Program-made: the position numbers and the translations under genes
The notes under the pieces: generated by a model
Databases searched by the model: none
Told to the model about the DNA's origin: nothing
The model's input: the letters and a program-made list of their open reading frames with translations, nothing else
Shown here: positions 1-11,779 of the stretch, piece by piece
How the letters are laid out: each line of letters opens with the position of its first letter
Numbering within the stretch: the stretch's first letter is position 1
Assembly (NCBI GenBank): GCA_011316305.1
Contig: SAUG01000092.1
Coordinates: 1-64,000 of the forward strand
Direction of reading: 5' to 3'
Length of the DNA: 64,000 bases
Origin: Rusavskia elegans
Lineage: Eukaryota; Ascomycota; Lecanoromycetes; Teloschistales; Teloschistaceae

Positions 1-1523
1 ACTAGAAAATTTATATAAACGGAACTAATTATAAAGTAATAGTATATATAGACTATAAGAACCTACTTTTACTACTAGTAGATAAAGAATTAAATTAATA
101 ATAAATAAGATAGGTAGAAGAAATTATCTACTACAATTTCGAAATCAAGTATATTAAAGGTACCGATAATATAGTTATAGATATTTTAAACCGAAAAGTA
201 GATTACGAAGCTATTAAAAAAATATCTAGACCTTTATTAAAAAAAGTCGGAAATATTCTCGAAAAAGTAGAAGCTTTAGAAGAAATTAACGATATAATTA
301 GATAAGCGCACGATCTAAAGACGGCTGGATACCAGAGTATTACTAAAATACTAAAAAGAATTTAAGAAAAAACTAATATACTAGTATTTAAAAAATATAT
401 AGAAGAATTTATCCGAAACTACCTAGATTACGTAATAGTAAAGAAAAGCCGCTAGAGGCCGGTAGGAAAATATTAGCCGATATAAATACTAGACGTACCT
501 TACTAATAGATTATATTAGACTTTATTACGGGATTACTAGAATTAGTTAACCTATATATATAAGTTTTATATAGAATAATAGTAATAATTATTAACGGAC
601 TTACGAAGTATATAAAATTCGTACTATATAAAATAACTATAATAGCAGAATAGTTAGCCTTCCTACTACTACGAACAGTATTCTATAAAAATAGAATTTC
701 GGAAAAGATTATCTTAGATAGAAATAAATTATTTATCTTAAATTTTATAAAAGGCTTAATATAGGTAGTAGGCGCGGAATAAATAATATTAATATTATTC
801 TACCTATAAACTAATAGATAAATAGAAAAAATAAATTAGATATTAGAAACCTACCTAAGGATCTATTATTTAGATAAAGAGAAAAATTAGATTTAATTTC
901 TTCCGACGGCCTAAATAGTAATTAATTTATTATATAATAAAGATATTCGAATAACGTTTAACGAACTGCTCTATAGTAAGAGTATTCGAAAAGAGGTATA
1001 TTTAGATATAAAAAACCCAGCGGTATAATCTTTTATTAATAGAATAAAAAATAACTAGAATAAAGTAAAAATAAGAATCTAAATAGTAAAAGAAAAAGTT
1101 AAATAGAGGCTAGATAAAATAAAAAAATACTATAAAATTAATAAAGGGGATAAGATTTTATTTTTAATAAAAAATTTAATAGACAGGAAACTTAATAAAC
1201 TATATATAAAAGCTTTTAAAATTCAGAATATTCGGGGAATAATAGTATATCTAAAATTTCTAATAATAGGAATTTTTTCTAAATTCTATATTAAATTATT
1301 AAAGAAAGTACCGAACCGTATCCTATTAACGAAATATTAGTACTACTAAAAACGAAAAGAATATAAGATTAAAAAGATTTTAGATAAAAGAAAAAAAACT
1401 AACGAATTCCTAGTAAAATAGAAAGGGTTCTCTAATAAAGAAAATATTTAGAAATCTAGAAAGTATCTTAAATATACTTAAAAAACTTTAAAAAGTTTTA
1501 GAAAAGCGATATAGGGAGGGCTA
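1..1523 (+). pseudogene. 3' part of Ty3-like pol (RNase H to integrase), RIP-degraded
   Basis: This is the right-hand part of a Ty3/gypsy polyprotein, cut by the window edge. Near base 40-75 the frame gives a decayed RNase H motif (Y-x-D-Y-K-N-L). Around 155-205 it gives the classic end of RNase H, K-G-T-D-N followed by a decayed A-D-x-L-x-R. The integrase 'D-F-I-T-G-L' follows near 490-535. Reading continues only if TAA/TAG stops are taken as mutated CAA/CAG or TGG codons. The stretch aligns by eye with 60470-61990 of the complete pol element. It ends at a purine-rich tract (1511-1521) directly before an LTR, as expected of a 3' end. It is non-functional. Confidence 0.85.
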
Positions 1524-1931
1524 TATTATATCCGCGACTCTATAGAGGCTCTATAGAAGGATTAGTTAAATAAACAAGCCTAATTATCTATAGCCGCCTA
1601 TAGCCGATATAGCCGCCTTTCCAGACGGAATTCTTAGTAGACGGCTACCCGTCGGCTTTTATAGCTACTTTTACTATATATCGCTCGTTATTCCTATAGA
1701 TAGTTTTTCTTATAAGTTATTAATATAATTATTAAATACGTCTCTACTATCTTCTTTTTAATTACCTTATAATAAAGATATCTCGTAATATTATAACCGT
1801 ACCTCTGCGGCTATATAGAATTAGTTATAATAATCTATACTAGGACTCCTTTACTATTTAGTAGCTCGGACTACGTCCACGGCTATAGCTAGGCTAGAAC
1901 GTAACGCCCTCTGATATACAGAGACGTTATA
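1524..1931 (+). repeat. LTR, Ty3-like family A
   Basis: This is a 408-base LTR. The family consensus starts TGTTACGTCC and ends GGACGTTACA, here decayed to TATTATATCC and GACGTTATA. It is the 3' LTR of the pol relic to its left, because a polypurine tract (atagggaggg) lies directly before it. Confidence 0.85.
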
Positions 1932-2308
1932 CGATTTTAGTAATCCGATCCGGATTCGACCCGACTTTATAATATATTTTATATATATACGATTAACTAT
2001 TCGGATTTTTGATTTTAATTTTTTACGAATTTAACGCTAGAGGAACTAATTCGATTAGATTACGTAATTATTTAGTACTTAAGTATTTTACCGAAAATTC
2101 GAATTAAAAACTCTCGAAGGAGCTAGATCTAGACTAAAACCTAAAGGGAAACCGTAATCTATTTAACTTTAATTAATTTAATTTCCTTCGATCGATCGGG
2201 CTAGGCCGAGACAATCTACTATCTAGTCTTTCTATATTTTTAAAACTCTATAAAAATCGACTAGAGTCGATAGAAAAAACTTAAATATTAGATTAGCCTT
2301 CGAGAAAT
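1932..2308 (-). repeat. 3' part of tRNA-derived SINE with a trace of MITE sequence
   Basis: From about 1970 to 2308 the complement matches the body and tail of the SINE at 23595-24026, including the (TA)n tail. The match breaks off inside the SINE's tRNA T-arm, exactly where the LTR at 2309 begins, so the LTR element inserted into the SINE. Bases 1940-1966 resemble the 'ccgatccg...gacccgac' ends of the 0.47 kb MITE family, which also hosts the other SINE copy. Confidence 0.7.
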
Positions 2309-2717
2309 TGTTACGTCCACGACTCTATAGAGATTCTCTGAAAGGATTAGTTAAATAAACGAGCCTAATTATCTATAGCCGCCTATAGCCGCTATAGCCG
2401 CCTTTTCTAATAGGACTTTTAATAGACGGCTACCTATCGGCTTTCGTAACTATTTTTACTATATATATCGCTTATTATTTCTATAGATAGTTTCTTTTAT
2501 TAATCGTTAATATAATTACTAAATACGTTCTACTATTCTCTTTTTAATTACTTTATAACGAAAATACCTTATAATATTATAACTATATTTCTACGATTAT
2601 ATAGAATTAGTTATAATAATCTATACTAGAATTCCTTTACTATTTAATAGCTTAGATTATATCTATAGCTATAGCTAGCCTCGAGTATAATATCTTCTAA
2701 TATATAGAGATATTATA
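2309..2717 (+). repeat. LTR, Ty3-like family A (5' LTR of pol-type element)
   Basis: This 409-base LTR has an intact TGTTACGTCC start. The following internal sequence (2718 onward) begins like that of the pol-type element at 58840. The element inserted into a SINE. The five bases before it are GAAAT; the other target copy was not found. Confidence 0.85.
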
Positions 2718-3719
2718 CTTTAACGACTCCGGAAAATAGATAAAAATCGGATTTTTATTTAACTAATATTATTTAGATAATCTATAGAGACTTTAGTCGA
2801 TATAGAAACTATTCGGAATATTATATTAAAAGAATATATAAAAAGGTTTAATATTCTTTTAATTAGAAAAACGGAATTTTATTTTATAAAAACTATTAAT
2901 AAAATAGAGTTCGTTAGAATAGAATATTAGACTAAACCCCTATAGATATAATATAATAGATATAAAGAAAAGATTAATTTCGATATTATAAAAATATAAA
3001 GGGATATATATTTAAATATCCTATAGTTTATATTATAGAATCTAGAAATTATTTAGAAAACGATATAAATAAAAATAGAAAACTATCTTTTTAATATATT
3101 TAAAAAGCTAGCCGAGATATAGAAGATATATAATACTTTTATTCGGAGATAGTAAATTAAAAAGAAATTAGCTACTATAAATAAAATTCTATAATTTTTT
3201 AAAAAATTCTAGAATATATTAAAAAAATCGGAAGGAAAGCTACCTTTACCGGCTTATATCTAGAAAGACTATAAAATTATTATAACGGACCCGGAAAAAC
3301 TAAAAGCTAGATTAATCTATAGATTAAATAGTAATTAATCAAAAGTATTAAAATAATATAATAACTATAATCTTAAAATAGGATATATATAATATTTTTA
3401 ATTAAAAATAGAATAACCGATTATATTTATTTCTAAAAAGAATAAAAACCTTTAATTTTATATCGATTTTATAAGGTTTAATATAATAATATAAAAAAAT
3501 AAATATCTATTTTCGCTTCTAATAGATTTAAAAAATAAAATTAGAAGAGCTAAATTTTTTATAAAATTCGATTTAAGAGATACGTTTAACCTGCTATAAA
3601 TTAAAGTCGGAAATAAATAGAAAACTACGTTTAAAATAAAATACGGGCTATTTAAATATTTAGTTATATCTTTTAATTTAATAAATATACCGGCGACCCT
3701 ATAACGCGTAGTTAATAAA
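2718..3719 (+). pseudogene. 5' part of Ty3-like pol (leader plus reverse transcriptase), RIP-degraded
   Basis: The sequence is the same as the start of the complete pol-type element (58840-59850). About 500 bases of leader are followed by the reverse transcriptase entry motif 'K-L-P-L-P-A-Y' near 3235-3265. Then come the 'F-x-x-K-K-N-x-x-L-x-F-Y-I-D-F' block (about 3425-3470) and the 'Y-L-V-x-S-F-x-L-x-N-T-P-A' block (about 3655-3700). I see no zinc knuckle or protease between the LTR and the reverse transcriptase. The domain is cut at 3719 by the LTR of a gag-type element. Numerous TAA/TAG stops make it non-functional. Confidence 0.85.
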
Positions 3720-4128
3720 TATTATGTCCACAACTCTACAGAGTTCCTTGGAAGGATTAGTTAGATAAGCGAGCCTAATTATCTATAGCCGCCTATAGCC
3801 GCTATAGCCGTCCTTTTTAAAGGGATTCTTAGTAGATAGCTACCTATCGGCCTTTATAGTTACTTTTACTATATATATCGTTTATTATTCCTATAGATAG
3901 TTTCTTTTATTAGTTATTAATATAATTATTAAATATATCTCTATTATTTTCTTTTTAATTACTTTATAATAAAAATACCTTATAATATCGTAACCGTACC
4001 TCTGCGGTTATATAGAATTAATTATAATAACCTACGCTAGAACTCTTTTACTATTTAGTAGCTCGGACTATATTTATAGCTATAGCTAGATTTAAATATA
4101 ACGCCTTCTAATATATAGGAATATTATA
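3720..4128 (+). repeat. LTR, family A (5' LTR of gag-type copy 1)
   Basis: This 409-base LTR starts TATTATGTCC (decayed TGTTACGTCC) and ends ATATTATA (decayed ACGTTACA). It aligns with the other family A LTRs along its length. Confidence 0.85.
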
Positions 4129-6648
4129 CTTTAATAATTTACTATATTAATCTTATTATCCCGATCTATAGATCGAAGCGATACTATTAAAGTAGTAATA
4201 CTAAGTATCTATAAAAGTAATAAAGGATTTTTAAAACTATAGATTATTTAGATAAATATCTACTTTATATTATATATAAACTAGTTTTTAAATAAAATAG
4301 TTAAAGTTCTATTTATAATATTATATCTAGGAAAGGCTACCTTTAATTAGGTATAGCTTCGAATAGAAGATTATCTCGATAATCTAGAAGGATAGAGAGA
4401 AAATAAAATATTATAGATCTTCTATATCTTCGGTAATCTTATTATAGCTATAAAAGAAACTTTCGGAAATAATAATAAAGATAGGGTAATAGGTAGAAAA
4501 CTAATAGTTCTAAAATAGTAGAAGTCGGTAGCTATCTATACTATTTAGTTTAGAATATTAACTTATAAAATAGACTAGGAAGACTTAATTTTAAAAGTTT
4601 ATTTCTATAAAGAACTTTAGATAAGAGTTAAAGAAGCTATAGTAGTAATCGAAGAACCGGATTTACTAGTAGAATTTATCGAGTTTATAATAAAGATCGA
4701 TACTAGATGGTATAAAATATACTTAGATAAATAGGCGTTTAGTAAAATAGAACCCGCTAAAAAAAACCCTAGAGGAAACCTAATAGAACTCGATACTACC
4801 GAAACTAAAGGATTAAAAACTAAAGTTTATTATTTATATAGAAAAACAGGATATTTTAAAAGAAATTATCTAATTAAGGAAGTAACTAAAATAACCGAAT
4901 ATATTTTTTAAAATAATAGAGAAAATACCTAATAAATATATAGTAAAAAGCTGGTTAGCCTATTATAATAATAATTACCTTATCTACCTATTAGAAAAAG
5001 AGGGGTTAGGATATTACTCTAGAGAACTAAAGAAAATATAGAGAATAAAGCTAATAATCGATTTTAAACTATATAAAACCGAAATACCTCTTATAGTAGT
5101 ATTTAAAGTTAAAATCGGAAGTTAATAAATAATAGCTCTTATAAATAGAGAGGAAGATAATAAAATTACTAAAAGATTCTATAATAAAATTAGAGGATAT
5201 TTCTATAGATAAATAATAAAAGATAATAGAATCTTTAATATCGAAATTAAAATAAAGTATAGATTAATTAAATTAATAAACTTAACTATAATTAAAAGTT
5301 AGAGAAATTATATTATTTTAGGAAACAAGTAGAAAAAATCGATTTTAAAAAAACTAATAGAAAAAACTACGGTTAGTAAAAAAATAAAACTATAAATAAT
5401 ATATCTCCTAGCCTATAAAAACCTTTTATATAAAGAAGTAGATAAAGCTTTAATAATAAACTATAAAGATATTAAAAACTTAGATACTAAATTTAAAAAA
5501 GGTAGAAAAGTTTAGAAAATAAAGATTTAGAAAAAATACTACTACTACCTTTAGTAATTTACTAAAAAATATAATAAGAGTAGAAAAATAATTTAATAGC
5601 TTTAGATAAATTATATTAGAAAAATATACTAGAGTATAGTTAAAGCTATAGATAAAATCGAATACTATAAACCGAACCAAGTAGACTAGAATAAAAAAAC
5701 GCTAGATCTAGTACTAAACGTTTAATCTAGAAATAAAGAATTCGATTAGTATCCGTCCTTATTATTATAGGATAAAATAGTTATTAAGGAATAAGATTTA
5801 ATAGAACTATTAGAGGAACTAGAAACAATTTATAATATAGATATATAAAAATATATAAAAATAGTAGTAAAAAAATCTTTTACTAGACCTTTTTTAAAAA
5901 CCTATATTTTCTATAGACTAAAAAAAGTTAAAATTTTTTAGAAATTAATCTATATTATTCGAATTAAAACTAGATATAAATTTAATAGATACCTTTTATA
6001 TAGCTAATATAAAATTAACGGAAAAGTAGAATATAACCGGATTATTAAATTTATTAAAATAAAAGAATACGCGCTATTCCTAAATAATAAAATTATTTTT
6101 ACGCTTATTTAAAGCGCGATAATAGGTAATAAAACGCTTTTATTTACTAAAGAATTAATAAAGATCTGATTCCTAGGTTAAATATTTATTATAAATTTCC
6201 TTTTTAAAATTAAAAAAAGATTTAATACGATAGTAAACTTCGGAGTATTTATTAAAAATACCTATAATATTAGAACGGAGTTTATTTTTTTTTATTTTTA
6301 AAACGCGTTTCTACGAGGGTTAGTAGAATAAAAAAACGAAAGAATTAATATATAGATAGTATTAGATATTAGAAGATTATACGATTTCTAAATCCGAGTA
6401 TATTTATTATAAATAATACTACTAATCTCGACTTTATATTCTTTTAAAGGATTATAGATATATAAAAAATAATAAAAAGATATTATAATTTCTTTTAACT
6501 AAATACGATAAAAAGACTTTAGTCGATTTCCTCTTTAAAAATATATAATAAAAATATTAAGGAAAGAAAAAAAAAGAAAAAAAAAAACCCTTTTTTATAT
6601 CCTATAGACGGTTTTTATATTAGGTAAAAAGTAATATAGAGGAGGCTA
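4129..6648 (+). pseudogene. Gag-protease polyprotein with a long C-terminal extension, no RT, RIP-degraded
   Basis: With TAG/TAA read as decayed Gln or Trp codons, one frame runs through nearly the whole interior. About 4520-4720 it resembles the Ty3-type Gag core (aromatic-rich helix, then L-x-E-F-I-x-x-x-I-x-I-D-x-R). A zinc knuckle follows at about 4822-4870, decayed from C-x2-C-x4-H-x4-C to Y-x2-Y-x-x-x-G-Y-x-x-R-x-Y by Cys/His to Tyr changes. A retropepsin-like 'A-L-I-(D/N)-R' site lies at about 5130-5160. After that come roughly 450 codons with no RT, RNase H or integrase motif, which I do not recognise. The same organisation recurs at 30017-32541 and 33109-35612. Confidence 0.75.
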
Positions 6649-7058
6649 TATTATATCTAAAACTCTATAGAAATTCTTTAAAAAAATTAATTAAATAAAC
6701 GAGCTTAATTATCTATAGCCGCCTATAGCCGCTATAGCCGTCTTTCCTAATAGGACTTTTAGTAGACGGCTATCTATTAGCTTTTATAGCTATTTTTACT
6801 ATATATATCGCTTATTATTTCTATAGATAGTTTCTTTTATTAGTTATTAATATAATTATTAAATATATCTCTACTATTTTCTTCTTAATTACTTTATAAT
6901 AAAGATACCTTATAATATCGTAACCGTACCTCTACGGCTATATAGGATTAGTTATAATAATCTATACTAGGATTCCTTTACTATTTAGTAGCTCGGACTA
7001 TATCTACGGCTATAGCTAGGCTCGAGCGTAACGCCCTCTGATATACAAGGACGTTATA
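6649..7058 (+). repeat. LTR, family A (3' LTR of gag-type copy 1)
   Basis: This 410-base LTR follows a purine-rich tract (agaggaggcta) and ends GGACGTTATA. The unmutated 'gatatacaaggacg' terminus makes it one of the better preserved copies. Confidence 0.85.
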
Positions 7059-7292
7059 AAATATTACTACTAACTTCGATTTTATACTTTTTTAAAGGAT
7101 TACGGGTATATAAAGAATAAGAAAAAGGTATTACGACTCCTTTTAACTAAATATATTAAAAAGACTTTAGTCGATTTCCTTTTCGAAAACGTATAATAAA
7201 TATAAAGGAAAGAATAAGAGAAAAAAAAAAGACCTTTTTAATATCCCGCAGACGGTTTTTACGCTAGATAAAAAGCGATATAGAGGGAACTA
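7059..7292 (+). repeat. Orphan tail of a gag-type element
   Basis: The stretch aligns with 6405-6648, the last 240 bases of the gag-type interior including its purine-rich tract. It lies between two LTRs, giving LTR-interior-LTR-tail-LTR. That order is a sign of a tandem or recombined element rather than a single insertion. Confidence 0.8.
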
Positions 7293-7702
7293 TATTATAT
7301 CTATAACTCTATAGAGATTTCCTAGCAGAATTAGTTAGGTAAACGAGTTTAATTATTTATAGCCGTCTATAGTCGCTATAGCCGCCCTTTTTAACGGGAT
7401 TTTTAGTAGACGGCTATCTATCGGCCTTTACGGCTACTTTTACTATATATATCGCTTATTATTTCGATAAATCGTTTCTTTTATTAGTTATTAATATAAT
7501 TATTAAATATATTTCTACTATTCTCTTTTTAATTACTTTATAACGAAGATATCTCGTAATATTATAACCGTTCTTCTGCGGCTATATAGGATTAGTTATA
7601 ATAATCTATACTAGGATTCCCTTACTATTTAGTAGCTCGGACTACGTCTACGGCTGTAGCTAGGCTCGAACGTAACGCCTTCTAATATATAAGGACGTTA
7701 CA
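7293..7702 (+). repeat. LTR, family A (terminal LTR of the tandem array)
   Basis: This 410-base LTR ends with an unmutated GGACGTTACA. The following pentamer is AGTTC. Beyond it begins an unrelated element in the opposite orientation. Confidence 0.85.
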
Positions 7703-10700
7703 AGTTCCTTATTATAGATATCGTAGTTTTATTCTACTAGCGATAGTTTTCTTAATATATAAATAACTAGATACTATTTACATATATTTTCTTATATTAG
7801 ATATATATTGATAGCTAAATCTAATATAATACTTTTACTTCGTAATAGTTTCTTTATATTAAATATTTTAAAAATAAAATCAATAATATATAAATACTTT
7901 AGATTTTCGAAAGCTATTTATTTTTTTAGTTTCTATTATTATTATAAATATCCATTAGTAATCTTCGTCAAATTAATAAAAGATATTACGGTTTTTAAAT
8001 ATTTTAAATTAAACTTCCGATGATAGTTTATAAATTCTAGAAACATTTAGATTTTTAATATACTAGTAGATATTTTCTAATATTTAATAGTTTAAATTTT
8101 AATAGAATCGATATATATTCTATTTCGCTCTATAATAAATTCTAGAAAGTTAACTTTTTTTTATAAAATTTAAACTTCTCTAGTTTAAAACGTAAATTCC
8201 TTATTTCTAGATATTCTAAAAGTTTGCTAATATATTACTTATATTCTTTAAATATTCTAGAATGTACTAGAAAGTCGTCGAGATAGATAATAATAAATAT
8301 ATCGAGAAATTTTCGTAGTACGTCGTTTATTATATTTTAAAATATTACCGTTACGTTTATAAATCTAAACGATATTATCGTATATTTATAATATTCGTAC
8401 TATATATAGAAAATTATTTTCTATTCTTTTCCGGTTTTTATTCGTATAAAATTATATATCCTTCGAAGATCGAGTTTTATATAATATTTTACTCTAGATA
8501 ATCTATTTTAAAGTTCGCTAATATTTAGTAGTTAATATTAATATTTAATTATAATATTATTTAGCTTCTGGTAATCGATATATATATAGATTTTTTCTAT
8601 CCTTTTTAGATATAAAGAAAATCGAATATCTAGTCGGTAATTAAAATTTCTATATAAAATTCTTTTTTATATTTTCTTTTAGATATTTATAGAATATTAT
8701 TTATTTTCTTATAGATAATATATCGATAGGTCTAAACGTAGATTTATTTTCTGGTTTAAATTTTAATTTTATAATTTTACGTTTAGTATTTAGATAGTAT
8801 CTTTATAGATATCTTTTTCCGAAATAAATTTATTCATTTTCTATATTTATCTAGAATTCTTTCTAATAAATTATCTTTCAATTTATTATTAGATAGTTTA
8901 AAGTTCTCGAAAGATTTATAATTTTCTTTTCTTTTTCTATTTTATTAATCTAGCTAACCTTTACTAATATCTAATACATCGGACCTAATAAATTTTTAGT
9001 TATCTTTTTTTAAAACTACGAGTTCCCGTTTTATAAAAAAATTTTATCCATCTATAAATACTACTATAGTATAGGTTCGATATCTTCTATATAGAAGTAT
9101 CGTTTAAATCTAAAGACTTTTCTTTTCTAATCGATAAATAGATTATAAATTTTTAACTAAAGAATTTCGAATACGATTTCGTAGCTGGCTATTTATATAA
9201 TATCGAACTAAAGTTCTTTTTAATACTAGTAAGTTATTATTTAGAATAGTATTATTTCTTTTTCGATCTTTTTATTATCGTTTAGTAATAGACATCTATT
9301 TATAATAATTAAGTTATAAAAATCTTTTTTTTTAATTTAACGAAAAATTTTCCTTTTCGCTAATTCTTTTAATATAGAATTTTCGGTTACGTCTAAATCG
9401 ATTATTACTTTAATCTTTAATAATCAATTATTAGTTTCGATAAATATCCTAGTCTCGAATATATATATAAAGCTAGCTATATTAAATTATATTCTCCGGA
9501 CTGTTAAATTCTATTTTCGTAGTATATCTATTACTATATAATTAGTTTTTTTCCCGAATCGAATATAATTTTCTTTTTTTTATCTAATCTATAGAAATAG
9601 AATTTTAAATAAAAGATTCCGTACTTTATTTTTTCCTTTTAGTTCTTCTAGTATTTATATCTACTATATTCTACGTATTCGAAATCGTTATAAATATTTT
9701 AACTTCCGATTTCAAATAGTACTTTAGAAGCGCGTCGGCGTAGTTTTAATAAATACCACTTTACTCTATCCTTTAATAATTTATAGACGTAATAATTATT
9801 ATCGTAGTAGGCAGTCTAATAGAAGCTTTTATAATCTATTTTGGTTATTATATTTTTTTAATATAATATCGGTTTAGAAATAACTTTATCTTTGAAGACG
9901 TTATTTTCTAGTTTTTTTTAAACGTATCGACGATATTATTTCCTACTAAATCCTATTTAATATTCTATAGATACTCGTCGCTATTTATATATATTTTTTA
10001 TTTTTTCTTGTATTCTTTATAGATTACTATAAATCTTTTTTTACTAGTCTTTTATTATAGAAAGCCGTAGGATAAAGAGTTTCTAGTCTTGTTTATTAAA
10101 TATTTTCTATTATAAATTGCATTCTAGAAGATATTATCTTTTTAGATAGTTTTATTAATATTTATAGTAAAGCGTTACTTGCTATAGCTTTTTATAATAT
10201 ATCCTCGTTCTTTATAAATAAGCATTCTTTATTTAAACAAGGTTTCTAGAATTTAAAGCTATTATCGTCGTCTTTTAGAATTGTCTACTAGTTTTAAATA
10301 TCTTTTTTTAGCGTAGCGTTAAACTATTTTCATAGTATTTTTTTAACTGATATTCTTTTATAAAATAGCCTAGTTTACTATAATTATAGTACGTTTTAGA
10401 ATTTTTATTACTTTTATTATTTCTAGATTTCTTGCTTTTATATTATTATTATAACGAGTCTAATTCTATAGATTTAATTTTATAGTAGCTATTTATCTTC
10501 CGTTTTAGTTTACTAAAACTATAATTTCTAAAAGAAGATTATCTAGAAAAATATTCTATACTTTTTCTATATCCTTCGTTATAGTATTGAGCTGATATTC
10601 TTTTATATAGTTTATTATTAAAGTCGATTAATATCTCTATAAAATCCGTAAACGTATCGTAGCTTTAACTATTCTGTATTAGTTTATCTTTTATACTATT

Positions 10701-11050
10701 TTTTAATCAGCGTCGGAATATAATATATAGAATATCCTCGTTCTATTCTATAAATAATACGTATTCTCTAAATCACACTATATAATCAGATTTAGAATTC
10801 TTCTATTAAGGATATTAAATAAAATATTTAGTAATTTAAACTTCGTTTAATACTCCGAAGATTAATTATATTACTTTTTTAAATCTTCTAAAGCGTATAT
10901 ATAGTTTATTTTTATTCTTTTTATTATCTATATATTTTTTAATAAAAGATTTCATCTAGTACTAGATTCTTTTTCGAAGATATAATACTATAAAGAAAGT
11001 TATTTTATTATTTTATATTAGATAGAATATTACGTGAATTTAAATTATAA
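7703..11050 (-). pseudogene. Second Ty3-like element, truncated (gag to reverse transcriptase), RIP-degraded
   Basis: On the minus strand the order is gag, then pol. A decayed zinc knuckle (Y-Y-N-Y-S-K-L-G-Y-F-I-K-E-Y, from C-x2-C-x4-H-x4-C) lies at about 10352-10395. A reverse transcriptase active site 'Y-L-D-D' in the context I-I-Y-L-D-D-F-L-V-H lies at 8262-8300. The connection domain follows toward 8050. RNase H and integrase are missing because the left side ends at the LTR at 7702. It differs in sequence from family A. No LTR was located. Short plus-strand ORFs inside it (for example 7808-8023) are chance products of AT-rich DNA. Confidence 0.75.
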
Positions 11051-11495
11051 TAGCTAGTTCTTTAGACTACTACGGTCTTTATAATTTTTATTGGGTTTAT
11101 TAACTTTTATACTATAATAGCGGTTAGAGAAAAAAGTAATTTCATTATTACTATTATTATTCTTTATTTTTATCTTTTTATTTTTAGATACTAACTTTAC
11201 TATAGATTTAAAATCATTCGGAATATAAATAGAATATTAACCTAAAATAGATATTTTAAAAGTATTTAAAATATTACAGAAACTATCTAACGATAGTTTT
11301 TAAAAGAATATTTAATTTTATAGCAATATCTATAAATTTAAAATATAACGGGTGATTAATTATTATTAATAGATAATAATATATTTATATTTACTAGCGT
11401 AATAAATAGCGAAAACAAATAAATTAAATACGAACTATAAAAGTATCGAGTTCGAAATTTATATAGAAAATAAGATAATTCTATATTTAGATTCT
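11051..11495. other. AT-rich stretch without recognisable feature
   Basis: The sequence is RIP-like AT-rich DNA between the truncated Ty3-like element and a tandem repeat. It may include the untranslated 5' region of that element. No coding motif is recognised. Confidence 0.4.
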
Positions 11496-11499
11496 TTAC

Positions 11500-11645
11500 T
11501 AACTAAAACTACTAAAATAACTCGTTTATTTCAATTTTTATTTACTAAAACTACTAAAATAATCGTTTTTTAAATTCATTATTTACTAAAACTACTAAAT
11601 TCTTGGTTTTTTGAATCTTTATTTATTAAAACTACTAAAATTAAT
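11500..11645. repeat. About 40-bp tandem repeat, four units
   Basis: The core 'actaaaactactaaa' recurs at about 11501, 11543, 11583 and 11623, with diverged T-rich spacers. The period is close to 40 bases. Confidence 0.75.
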
Positions 11646-11779
11646 TTTAGTATTAATATTAAAATCTTTTTTATATAATCTTGTCTGTAGAGACGTAATA
11701 GGAAATATTTTGCTATACTATTAATACTAAATACTACCGCGTTTCTATAGACACGCCGTCTGCGTTTATAATACTATCG

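Larger units (their letters stand above)
3720..7058 (+). mobile_element. Gag-type Ty3-like element, copy 1
   Basis: This 3.34 kb element consists of a 5' LTR (3720-4128), an internal region and a 3' LTR (6649-7058) preceded by a purine-rich tract. It sits inside the reverse transcriptase of the pol-type element that starts at 2309. Flanking pentamers (ATAAA on the left, AAATA on the right) do not match, and the sequence after the 3' LTR is the tail of another gag-type element. The present arrangement therefore probably arose by LTR-LTR recombination after insertion. Confidence 0.85.

Noticed and set aside
5480..5680. 66-codon ORF on the minus strand
   Set aside because: It lies antisense to the gag-protease interior and is rich in Phe/Leu/Ile, as expected of AT-rich mutated DNA. 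It has no counterpart in the other two copies.
1500..7702. CRISPR-like regularly spaced repeats ('tatagccgcctatagccgctatagccg')
   Set aside because: The regular spacing comes from LTR copies of about 410 bp, and the short internal 'tatagccg' repeats lie within the LTR. The organism is a eukaryote.
7808..8023. 71-codon plus-strand ORF
   Set aside because: It is antisense to the reverse transcriptase region of the minus-strand Ty3-like element. The low-complexity composition indicates chance.
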